A DNA stretch of 5,246 nucleotides from the NCBI GenBank assembly GCA_024640925.1, contig JAHEEB010000383.1:1-5246 (forward strand), written 5' to 3'. This stretch comes from Bacteroidota bacterium (lineage in GTDB: Bacteria; Bacteroidota; Bacteroidia; Bacteroidales; UBA10428). Below, in pieces: positions 1 through 5,185 of the stretch (its first letter is position 1; the number at the start of each line of letters is the position of its first letter). The position numbers and the translations under genes were made by a program. Below the pieces are notes generated by a model, which saw only the letters and a list, made by a program, of their open reading frames with translations, searched no databases and was not told where the DNA came from.

Positions 1-7
1 TCAGCAA

Positions 8-43
8 AGAGCTGGGTAATGAATAGTTACCCGGCTCTCTTTT
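8..43 (+). terminator. Intrinsic terminator of an upstream off-window gene
   Basis: A 12-bp stem is formed by AGAGCTGGGTAA (8-19) and TTACCCGGCTCT (27-38), with one G:U wobble and a 7-base loop. It runs straight into CTTTTATATTTT, a good U-rich tail when read on the plus strand. On the minus strand the stem is followed by TTGCTGA rather than a T-run, so it should work mainly on plus-strand transcripts. The gene it ends is not in the window. Confidence 0.75.
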
Positions 44-110
44 ATATTTTATAAAACCAAAATAATAGCTGTTGATAGTTCATATCAGAAATTCTGAGGC
101 AGTTATTGAC

Positions 111-136
111 AAAAATTTAGCGTCAGCTTTGCTGAC
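111..136 (-). terminator. Weak candidate terminator of the K+ uptake operon
   Basis: GTCAGC (122-127) and GCTGAC (131-136) form a perfect 6-bp stem with a 3-base loop, 36 bases beyond the stop codon of the minus-strand trkA/ktrA gene. Read on the minus strand, the stem is followed after six bases by a run of five T's (111-115). Position and orientation fit the end of the two-gene operon. The short stem and displaced T-tract make this a weak call. Confidence 0.35.
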
Positions 137-172
137 TTCTCAAGTATTATTAACGAATCCAAATGAGAAATA

Positions 173-856
173 CTAAAGAGCTATAAAGTCAATAATGTCC
201 TTTTTTCTGCCTTTTACAACAAACCGCATATCTTTTTCCAGAACTACATCTGTTTCAAGATTCTTTTTTTCTACAGAGTTCCATTTTTCAAGTAATGGTG
301 TCGTTTGTTTTTTATCTAGTTGTTTAATGGCAAGCAGTTTAAGATTATGTAATTCTTTCAAGTTAATTTCAGAAAGTGTTTTGCCGATGCACTCTTCCGG
401 AATTTTAACTTCAGCAATTTTTATATCATCAGATATATTGTAAATACTATAAACGCCTCTCATTATTAATTTTTCGGCAAATATATTGGCTGCCTCATAT
501 TCCGGGTTTATTGTATTGGCTACGCCAACAGAATTTATTACAACTTTATGTACTGATGAACTTTCGCGGCTATATACATTAGCTACTCCCAGTTTTTTCA
601 GTAAAGCTGTAGTCATTACCGAAACCCCAAAATCATCACCTATACAAACAGCAACAGTATCTGCATCCTTAAGAGGTAACATTTTAAGGGCATGGATATC
701 GGTAGTGTCCATGCATATGGTATTTTTAATGGTATCTTTAAAGAATTCAACACGCGCCATATCTTTATCCACACCAATAACCTCGTGTCCCAGGGCAGTT
801 AGTTTCTTTGCCAGAGAGGCACCAAAATTTCCCAGTCCAATAATAATAAAGTTCAT
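173..856 (-). CDS. ktrA: TrkA/KtrA family K+ channel gating subunit (single RCK protein)
   Basis: This is a 227-residue cytoplasmic regulatory subunit of a Trk/Ktr potassium uptake channel. The N-terminal RCK/TrkA_N Rossmann domain (about 1-125) has the dinucleotide motif GLGNFG at 7-12 and an acidic residue, D30, at the end of the second strand, where it would contact the nucleotide ribose. NPEYEAA (117-123) is typical of the end of this domain. Residues about 140-225 fit the small TrkA_C/RCK_C ligand-binding domain. One RCK unit of about 220 residues matches KtrA/KtrC rather than the double-length TrkA of enterobacteria, so an octameric ring beneath a KtrB-like dimer is expected from family knowledge. 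It is the second gene of the operon, 10 bases after the channel gene, and is presumably co-transcribed and translationally close-coupled. The ATG at 854-856 is immediately followed by the first beta strand, which supports this start. No Shine-Dalgarno sequence is visible. Confidence 0.93.
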   Translation of the reverse strand: MNFIIIGLGNFGASLAKKLTALGHEVIGVDKDMARVEFFKDTIKNTICMDTTDIHALKMLPLKDADTVAVCIGDDFGVSVMTTALLKKLGVANVYSRESSSVHKVVINSVGVANTINPEYEAANIFAEKLIMRGVYSIYNISDDIKIAEVKIPEECIGKTLSEINLKELHNLKLLAIKQLDKKQTTPLLEKWNSVEKKNLETDVVLEKDMRFVVKGRKKDIIDFIAL

Positions 857-866
857 AATACTACAA

Positions 867-2666
867 TTAGTTAACTACGATATTTTCCTTCGGGTATCTG
901 TATACCGAAGTTTGTTTTCTTTTGAATACAGCAAAAAGCACTGTTAATATACCCATACGGCCAAAAAACATTAACCCAACCAGCAATATTTTTGAAGCAT
1001 CGGTAAGCAGAGGAGTTATGCCAAGTGTTAATCCAACTGTACCAAAAGCGGAAACACACTCAAACAATATATTCAGCGCACCTTTGTCGGGTTCAATAAG
1101 ATACATAATAAGAGATGAACATCCAAGAATTACTATGGAAAGTATTATTATGGCAAAAGCCCTGTCAACCGATCGTTCATGAATTTCTCTCTTGTGAAAT
1201 TCGATGTGGTTCTTCATACGAGCAATCCTCAATGTATTCAACATGGCAATGGCAAATGTGGTTGTCTTTATACCACCACCAGTAGAGACAGGAGATGCTC
1301 CAACCCACATCAGAAAAATTGTAAGCACTCCTGTAGCAACCGATAAACGGGTCATATCCACCGAATTGAACCCGGCAGTTCTGGGAGTTACACTACCCAT
1401 AAATGAATGAGCCAGTTTTCCTGCAAAACTCATACCTTTCAGAGTATTATTTTGCTCTAGCAGAAAGAAAAAGACTGTTCCAACAATCAAAAGGAAAAGG
1501 GTAGTATAAATAACTAACCGGGAGTTAATATTGATCAGTTTTGGAATATATGCCTTTTTATGTCCATATCTAAAAATTGAAATCAGGCTTTTTAACTTAT
1601 ATTTTATGTAGGTATACATGTTTAACAGTATTGGGAATCCAATACCGCCAAAAATGATTAAAAAGCTAATAGCGTATAAAATAGAATAAGTTCCACTCAC
1701 CCTGTAATTATAAAGATTATCTGGTAAAATGGAAAATCCTGCATTACAAAAGGCTGAAATGGAATGAAAAACAGAAAACTTAATTCGGTCGCTGATTTCA
1801 GGAAAAAAGTTTGTATCGAGGCTAAAAAACATAAAAGCAGCACCAAGGAATTCAATAATTAATGTTATAAAAATAACTTTAGTAAGTGTTTTGGTTATTT
1901 CCGATATATTGTCCTCACTTAAAAAATCGCTTAAAACGAATTTTTCAGAGAAAGAAGATCCCCCTCCTTTAAAAAAGTATCCAAAAAAACTAGTAAAGGT
2001 CATAATTCCAATGCCACCAATTTGTATGAGCATTAAAATAATGCTTTTACCAAGGCCGGTAAATCTTGTGGCAGTGTCAACGGTGGTTAATCCTGTTACG
2101 CATACAGCACTGGTTGAGGTAAAAAGAGCATCCACAAAAGAAATAGATTTTGTAGTAGCATTCGGAAGTTTTAATAGAATAGCCCCGGATAAAATAATAA
2201 AACCAAAACTCAACATAAATAGCTGGGGAGGGTTCAAAACCAAAGTAAATCTTCGTAAATCAAACCTGGAGATTTCGAAAATAAAAAGGCATAGAATTAT
2301 TAATGATATAAAGTAATAACTGTTTAACCATGGAACGTTTTTATCAAAGTTAAAGGTTATTGATATGAGGATAAAGAAAAATATGGAGAAAAAAATTATT
2401 AAATCAGAAGTAAAACTTTTAAAACCGATACACAATATTGAGCGTAGAAGATAAAGCAGGCCAATAATGTTAAAAAAGGTTGGGTAGTAATCAATGAGCA
2501 TTAATGTAAAAAAACCTTTATTCTGTTTGAAACCTAACGTATTAATAACAACCATTAACATTAGAAAAAGAATCGATAATAAAGAGTAATCGATTACTGG
2601 TCGAACGAATTTATTAATAAGTTTTGCTCTAATCTTTGAACCAAAAAACGGCCTGTTTGAATACAT
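867..2666 (-). CDS. ktrB: TrkH/KtrB family potassium uptake channel subunit, long form
   Basis: This is a 599-residue integral inner-membrane protein, the ion-conducting subunit of a Trk/Ktr K+ system. All four pore loops of the family are visible, each with its selectivity-filter glycine: AVCVTGL (187-193, G192), SAFCNAGF (304-311, G310), TPRTAGF (427-433, G432) and SAFGTVGL (539-546, G545). The conserved intracellular segment STGGGIKTTT (461-470), just after the third pore region, and the late GRMG motif (569-572) are also typical. The canonical domain begins near residue 146 (NPPQLF). The roughly 145 residues before it hold about four further hydrophobic segments (about 26-43, 62-82, 88-105, 117-133) that KtrB of about 445 residues lacks. 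The positively charged N-terminus (RPFFGSKIRAKLINKF) suits a cytoplasmic start. A Bacteroidota-type promoter lies just upstream of the ATG, and the gating-ring gene follows 10 bases after the stop. All motifs are intact. The choice between the Trk and Ktr names rests on the single-RCK partner. Confidence 0.95.
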   Translation of the reverse strand: MYSNRPFFGSKIRAKLINKFVRPVIDYSLLSILFLMLMVVINTLGFKQNKGFFTLMLIDYYPTFFNIIGLLYLLRSILCIGFKSFTSDLIIFFSIFFFILISITFNFDKNVPWLNSYYFISLIILCLFIFEISRFDLRRFTLVLNPPQLFMLSFGFIILSGAILLKLPNATTKSISFVDALFTSTSAVCVTGLTTVDTATRFTGLGKSIILMLIQIGGIGIMTFTSFFGYFFKGGGSSFSEKFVLSDFLSEDNISEITKTLTKVIFITLIIEFLGAAFMFFSLDTNFFPEISDRIKFSVFHSISAFCNAGFSILPDNLYNYRVSGTYSILYAISFLIIFGGIGFPILLNMYTYIKYKLKSLISIFRYGHKKAYIPKLININSRLVIYTTLFLLIVGTVFFFLLEQNNTLKGMSFAGKLAHSFMGSVTPRTAGFNSVDMTRLSVATGVLTIFLMWVGASPVSTGGGIKTTTFAIAMLNTLRIARMKNHIEFHKREIHERSVDRAFAIIILSIVILGCSSLIMYLIEPDKGALNILFECVSAFGTVGLTLGITPLLTDASKILLVGLMFFGRMGILTVLFAVFKRKQTSVYRYPKENIVVN

Positions 2667-2691
2667 ATCTATTGTTGAAAAAATTGGCGCA

Positions 2692-2722
2692 TAAAAGTAT
2701 ATTTAATATAATTTTAAACAAA
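2692..2722 (-). promoter_or_regulatory. Bacteroidota-type promoter of the K+ uptake operon
   Basis: On the minus strand a -33-like TTTG (2719-2722) is followed after exactly 19 bases by TACTTTTA (2692-2699). That matches the Bacteroidota -7 consensus TAnnTTTG except in the last base. The expected start of transcription is near 2685-2688, giving a leader of only about 20 bases before the ATG at 2664-2666. The element also contains TATACT, a -10-like hexamer. A leader this short leaves no room for a riboswitch. Confidence 0.5.
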
Positions 2723-2899
2723 TGAATAAGTATAAATAATTTTTTATTTACATAAAGAGTTGAATTTTAATTAAATAAACTACAAAATGTGTTTGTAGGT
2801 ATTGCCTGTGATTCATTCTTTTCTCACTCTTGCTTAAAAGTTAACTTTACAGATAGTTAATTATTTCATTTTAATTCAGCAATTTCCACAAAAAATGGC

Positions 2900-2927
2900 C
2901 AAAAATCATTTTCCGAAATGATTTTTG
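2900..2927. repeat. Strong symmetric hairpin with a UCCG tetraloop
   Basis: CAAAAATCATTT (2900-2911) pairs perfectly over 12 bp with AAATGATTTTTG (2916-2927) around the loop TCCG, a member of the UNCG tetraloop class. Each strand carries A5 in the left arm and T5 in the right arm, so it could terminate transcription in either direction. It lies more than 230 bases upstream of the K+ operon and is not next to an intact gene end, so its role is unclear. Confidence 0.55.
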
Positions 2928-2933
2928 CACTAA

Positions 2934-2957
2934 CATAGAGAATGTCATAGAGAATGT
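2934..2957. repeat. Two-copy 12-bp tandem repeat
   Basis: CATAGAGAATGT occurs twice head to tail (2934-2945 and 2946-2957), followed by a partial third copy, CATA (2958-2961). The copies are identical, which suggests recent slippage. The unit length is a multiple of three. On the minus strand the repeat sits within an open frame lacking a start (2866-3018) and would encode DILYDILY. Confidence 0.7.
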
Positions 2958-3011
2958 CATAAGGATATTTGTAGCTGTCTTGTTTAATCAAATTAGGTTT
3001 TTTTTTACTAA

Positions 3012-3080
3012 CTCCGTCCTATTGAGGCTGAGTATGATCAGCAATGGATCTGGCCTTGGGCTGCCCTCACGAACCAGACT
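3012..3080. repeat. Cluster of inverted repeats in a GC-richer patch
   Basis: GCTGA (3027-3031) and TCAGC (3038-3042) pair around six bases, with outer ATTG/CAAT flanks extending the stem past a short bulge. TCTGG (3049-3053) and CCAGA (3074-3078) enclose an inner GGG-CTG-CCC (3058-3066). By eye the GC content is clearly above that of the surrounding AT-rich spacer. It may be a remnant of a mobile element or a structured RNA. I cannot assign it to a family. Confidence 0.35.
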
Positions 3081-3110
3081 GTTTGTGATATGCGATGGAT
3101 TTACTATAAT

Positions 3111-3210
3111 TTTAGGACTAAAGTCCTCGCTATGCACGTCTTTCTCTGCCCGAAGGGCGGAGAAAGGTAGTTCTTTAGAATTAATACGAAGCTCCCTTAT
3201 GGCTTAATTC
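3111..3210. repeat. REP-like array of three inverted repeats
   Basis: Three inverted repeats follow one another closely. The first is AGGACT-AA-AGTCCT (3114-3127), effectively a 5-bp stem with a TAAA loop. The second is CTTTCTCTGCCC-GAA-GGGCGGAGAAAG (3140-3166), a 12-bp stem with one G:U pair. The third is GAATTAA (3178-3184) with TTAATTC (3204-3210). This dense layout resembles the intergenic palindromic repeats common in Bacteroidota genomes. The array stops two bases before the stop codon of the broken ORF at 3212. No transposase accompanies it. Confidence 0.45.
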
Positions 3211-3211
3211 T

Positions 3212-3398
3212 CTAATCTGCATCTTTAAATTCTGCACAATCATTATAAATTTCACTTGTTTTTCCGAATAGTGAAATTGTCTTTCCACAAATTAAACCAG
3301 CAACAGCTATTATAACTGTAATTCCAATTCCTTTTAACTGAGCAAATATTACTTTCCAAATAATATAGATGAGCTTTTTATGAAATGTAAAAATGCAT
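3212..3398 (-). pseudogene. Frameshifted ORF for a small one-helix membrane protein
   Basis: The minus strand has an open frame from 3415 down to the TAG at 3212-3214 that contains no ATG, GTG or TTG start. An ATG at 3396-3398 lies one base out of frame. Removing one T from the five-T run just after it (3389-3393) would join the two and give a protein of about 61 residues. That protein would have a basic, aromatic N-terminus (MHFTFHKKLIYIIWK), one hydrophobic helix containing GIGITVIIAVAGLICG, and an acidic tail ending AEFKDAD. The coherent membrane topology suggests former coding capacity. I do not recognise the family. It lies divergent from tetR and could share its operator region. Other explanations are a sequencing error in the homopolymer, a truncated end of a larger transporter, or chance. 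Confidence 0.33.
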
Positions 3399-3424
3399 TC
3401 GTTTGATATTTTTTTTTATTTTAT

Positions 3425-3440
3425 TTTAACGAGCGTTAAA
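3425..3440. promoter_or_regulatory. Operator O1: 16-bp palindrome upstream of tetR
   Basis: TTTAACG-AG-CGTTAAA is a perfect 7+7 inverted repeat with a 2-base centre, 19 bases before the tetR ATG. It covers the position where the -33 element should lie relative to the -7 element at 3448-3455, a placement suited to repression. A site matching it at 13 of 16 positions lies directly before fabH (4031-4046). TetR-family proteins usually bind palindromes of this size next to their own genes, so autoregulation is the likely role. Confidence 0.7.
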
Positions 3441-3447
3441 TTTTTTT

Positions 3448-3455
3448 TACATTTG
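3448..3455 (+). promoter_or_regulatory. -7 element of the tetR promoter, possible leaderless mRNA
   Basis: TACATTTG is an exact match to the Bacteroidota -7 consensus TAnnTTTG. It ends 4 bases before the ATG at 3460-3462, so transcription would start at or next to the start codon, giving a leaderless or nearly leaderless mRNA. Twenty bases upstream is TTTT (3424-3427), a weak -33 match inside and beside operator O1. The only nearby TTTG (3402-3405) is 42 bases upstream, too far to pair with this element. Confidence 0.45.
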
Positions 3456-3459
3456 CCAC

Positions 3460-4014
3460 ATGCCTGTTTATAAAACATCAAGAGAAGAAATTATAAAAAA
3501 ATCTTTTAAGGTTTTTCTAAGCAAAGGATATTATCATACTTCCATATCTGATTTATCAAAGGCGTGCGAAATAGAAAAAGCACATTTCTATTACTATTTC
3601 AAGGATAAAAAAGATATAATGATTTCAGTACTTTTTTTTGGTAAAGAATGGGCAATTAAAAATATGTTTGTAAATGCTTATAATAAACAGATTAGTCCAT
3701 CTGAACGCATGAAAAAGATGTTGGAAGTTTTTAAAAGCATTTATTTAAAAGATTATAATGGGTGTATTTTTAGTAATACCGCATTAGAGACTTCCAACAA
3801 TGATGACGATTTTGCTCAAGTCATTAAGGAATATTTTGATAGTTGGAAAAAAGCTTTAATAGCAATTTATATTGAAAAATTTAACAGCCCTGAATCAGAA
3901 CAAAGAGCAACCAGATTTTTTAACGAATTAAATGGAGCAGTAATGATGATGAAATTATATAAGGATATCTCCTATCTTGATGGATTTATAAATAATCATA
4001 TAAACGAAATCTGA
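3460..4014 (+). CDS. TetR/AcrR family transcriptional regulator
   Basis: This is a 184-residue ligand-responsive repressor. The N-terminal TetR_N domain (about 7-54) shows the standard pattern: helix 1 SREEIIKKSFKVFLSKGYYHTSI, then DLSKACEIEK, then the recognition-helix signature AHFYYYFKDKKDIM (41-54). The C-terminal part (about 80-184) is helical and contains NGCIFSNTALE (100-110), a segment seen in many AcrR-like regulators at the ligand and dimer domain. The ligand cannot be read from sequence, though the adjacent condensing enzyme suggests an acyl-CoA or related fatty-acid signal (inference). The HTH domain begins within the first ten residues, so no later start would preserve it. The gene is preceded by a perfect palindrome and a -7 element almost touching the ATG, and it is followed 36 bases later by fabH behind a second copy of the palindrome. 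Autorepression and local control of fabH are the simplest reading. Confidence 0.93.
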   Translation: MPVYKTSREEIIKKSFKVFLSKGYYHTSISDLSKACEIEKAHFYYYFKDKKDIMISVLFFGKEWAIKNMFVNAYNKQISPSERMKKMLEVFKSIYLKDYNGCIFSNTALETSNNDDDFAQVIKEYFDSWKKALIAIYIEKFNSPESEQRATRFFNELNGAVMMMKLYKDISYLDGFINNHINEI

Positions 4015-4030
4015 TTTTTTTATTATTAAT

Positions 4031-4046
4031 TTTAATTAACGTTAAA
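4031..4046. promoter_or_regulatory. Operator O2: second copy of the TetR site, before fabH
   Basis: TTTAATTAACGTTAAA shares 13 of 16 bases with O1 (3425-3440), including both outer arms TTTAA and CGTTAAA at the same spacing. It contains the self-complementary core TTAACGTTAA. It ends 4 bases before the fabH ATG (4051), so a bound repressor would block initiation from any promoter in the 36-base gap or act as a roadblock to read-through from tetR. TAATTTTA (4027-4034) is a weak -7 candidate overlapping it, but no TTTG is found at the proper distance upstream. Confidence 0.65.
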
Positions 4047-4050
4047 TAAA

Positions 4051-5019
4051 ATGAATTCAACAATCACTGGAATAGGTACTTATGTACCTGAAAAAATAGT
4101 ATCTAATTCGTATTTTGAAAAAATAGTTGATACGAATGAGGAATGGATTTTAAAGCGCACAGGTATAAAAGAAAGACGTGCAGTTAACAATGAAACAACT
4201 GTAGAAATGGCAAGACTTGCAGCCCTGAATTTGATAAACAGATACAATAAAGATTTGTCGGATGTTGACTACATTATTTTTGCCTCAACTACAGCAGAAC
4301 ATAAAATCCCATCGCTGGCAAGTCAGTTGCAATATCAACTTGGTATTAAAAATGCAGGAACGATTGACATTGTAGCGGCTTGTGCTGGTTTTATTTATGG
4401 TATTATACAAGCTCAATCTTTAATATCTATAGGTTTCTGCAAAAAAGTTTTAGTTGTTGCCAGTGAAGTTTTAACTCGATATACTGATTATACCGACCGG
4501 ACGACTTGTATTTTGTTTGGAGATGCTGCATCTGTTGCATTGGTCGAACCTTCTTTAAACTGCAAAATATATAAACCTGTATTTGGTACCGAAGGCGAAC
4601 ATGGATATGCTGTTTATCTTTCAGAATTCGCCGATAAACTAAATTCTAAATCAATAAAAAACACAAATAAAATTGTACAGGATGGCAAAAAAGTATTTAA
4701 ATGGGCAGTGGAAAGAATGAGCGAGAAATTTATTGATTTATTAAAATTGAATGATCTACATGCGAATACTATTGATTTTTTTATTCCTCATAGCGCTAAT
4801 CTGAGAATTATTGAAGCAATTTGCTCAAATGTCAATTTTGATAAATCAAAAACGTTGAATAGTGTTACACAATATGGAAATACTTCTTCTGTTACAATTC
4901 CTCTGGCTTTAGATTTGGGAATAAAAAATGGTATGGTTAAAACAGGCAATAAACTTTTGCTAATTGGGTTTGGAGGTGGATTAACCTATGCAGGTACAAT
5001 TCTTGACTGGGAGATATAA
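4051..5019 (+). CDS. fabH: Beta-ketoacyl-ACP synthase III (FabH, FabHB-like)
   Basis: This 322-residue cytosolic condensing enzyme of the thiolase fold would join an acyl-CoA primer to malonyl-ACP to start fatty-acid chains. The full KAS III catalytic triad is present: C111 in DIVAACAGF, H247 in FIPHSANLRI, and N277 in QYGNTSSVTI. The N-terminal GTYVPEKIVSN, the CoA-site segment WILKRTGIKERR (32-43), LFGDAAS (155-161) and the C-terminal GFGGGLTYAG (306-315) are all family hallmarks, and the length is normal (about 310-330). The histidine motif reads PHSAN rather than the PHQAN usual in housekeeping FabH. From memory, the HSANLR and GNTSSV stretches most resemble Bacillus FabHB (YhfB), which accepts branched primers. 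Substrate preference cannot be fixed from sequence. No other fatty-acid genes adjoin it; its only partner is the upstream TetR gene. The ATG precedes the first strand directly. No Shine-Dalgarno sequence is visible, only an A-rich leader. Confidence 0.95.
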   Translation: MNSTITGIGTYVPEKIVSNSYFEKIVDTNEEWILKRTGIKERRAVNNETTVEMARLAALNLINRYNKDLSDVDYIIFASTTAEHKIPSLASQLQYQLGIKNAGTIDIVAACAGFIYGIIQAQSLISIGFCKKVLVVASEVLTRYTDYTDRTTCILFGDAASVALVEPSLNCKIYKPVFGTEGEHGYAVYLSEFADKLNSKSIKNTNKIVQDGKKVFKWAVERMSEKFIDLLKLNDLHANTIDFFIPHSANLRIIEAICSNVNFDKSKTLNSVTQYGNTSSVTIPLALDLGIKNGMVKTGNKLLLIGFGGGLTYAGTILDWEI

Positions 5020-5030
5020 AATATTATAAA

Positions 5031-5185
5031 GTTAAAAGTGCCTGACCTCAGCGAGGTCATATGTTTATAGAAAAGACTATTGTATGGTATTCGACCCCGA
5101 ACGGGGTCGCACCTATTGTAGATGCCATTTTCTATAAACATGAAAACCCTCCGGGTTTAAAACTGAAGTATTTAATGTTAAAAGT
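5031..5185. mobile_element. Palindromic MITE/REP-like element with 9-bp flanking repeats
   Basis: The direct repeat GTTAAAAGT occurs at 5031-5039 and 5177-5185 and brackets 137 bp. Inside are, in order: hairpin TGACCTC-AGC-GAGGTCA (5043-5059), arm ATGTTTATAGAAAA (5061-5074), central hairpin CGACCCC-GAAC-GGGGTCG (5092-5109), the exact inverse arm TTTTCTATAAACAT (5128-5141), and hairpin AAACCC-TCC-GGGTTT (5144-5158). The octamer CTATTGTA appears on both sides of the central hairpin (5077-5084, 5113-5120). There is no ORF of useful length. The mirror-like architecture and apparent target duplication suggest a non-autonomous element moved by a transposase encoded elsewhere. Intergenic palindromes ending in a GTTTATAGAAA-like tail are, as I recall, frequent in Bacteroidota genomes. 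It begins 11 bases after the fabH stop and could also shield or end that transcript. Confidence 0.55.

Larger units (their letters stand above)
2667..3459. other. Long intergenic region with repeats and decayed sequence
   Basis: This stretch lies between the divergent K+ operon and the tetR gene and has no intact recognisable gene. From left to right it holds the K+ operon promoter, a 7-bp inverted repeat CTACAAA-ATGTG-TTTGTAG (2780-2798), a 12-bp-stem hairpin (2900-2927), a 12-bp tandem duplication (2934-2957), and a GC-richer patch full of inverted repeats (about 3012-3210). After these come a frameshifted minus-strand ORF for a small membrane protein (3212-3398) and the tetR operator and promoter (3425-3455). 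The mixture of repeats, local base-composition change and broken reading frames suggests an old insertion hotspot. Confidence 0.6.

Noticed and set aside
195..947. Plus-strand open frames at 195-443 and 486-947
   Set aside because: They lie antisense to the well-supported RCK gene and the end of the channel gene. Their translations are low-complexity, Ser/Phe-rich shadows with no family motif.
871..1059. Minus-strand 62-codon frame inside the channel gene
   Set aside because: It is an alternative frame of the channel gene's C-terminal coding region, with no motif and no separate start signal.
922..2316. Plus-strand open frames at 922-1182, 1204-1410 and 1891-2316
   Set aside because: All are antisense to the TrkH/KtrB coding sequence, which has all four pore motifs intact. 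None shows a recognisable domain.
2667..2720. A c-di-AMP or K+-responsive riboswitch before the channel operon
   Set aside because: The predicted transcript leader is only about 20 bases, and no such fold is visible near the start codon.
3020..3090. Group II intron remnant on the minus strand (GTCTGGTTCGTGAGGG-like stretch)
   Set aside because: The resemblance is a short phrase recalled from memory. No reverse transcriptase reading frame or clear domain V hairpin is present, so I kept it only as a model to test.
2980..3207. Plus-strand 75-codon frame in the spacer
   Set aside because: It runs through the inverted-repeat clusters, so its sequence is dictated by the hairpins. It has no domain, and no promoter of the local type lies upstream.
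2883..3291. Direct repeat TTTCCACAAA (2883-2892 and 3282-3291) as a target duplication around the island
   Set aside because: The copies do not sit at the edges of the repeat-rich block, and the second lies inside the membrane ORF. A 10-bp AT-rich match over 400 bases can be chance.
3462..3477. GTTTATAAAACAT near the tetR start as another copy of the GTTTATAGAAA arm
   Set aside because: It is part of the tetR coding sequence, differs at key positions, and has no neighbouring hairpin.
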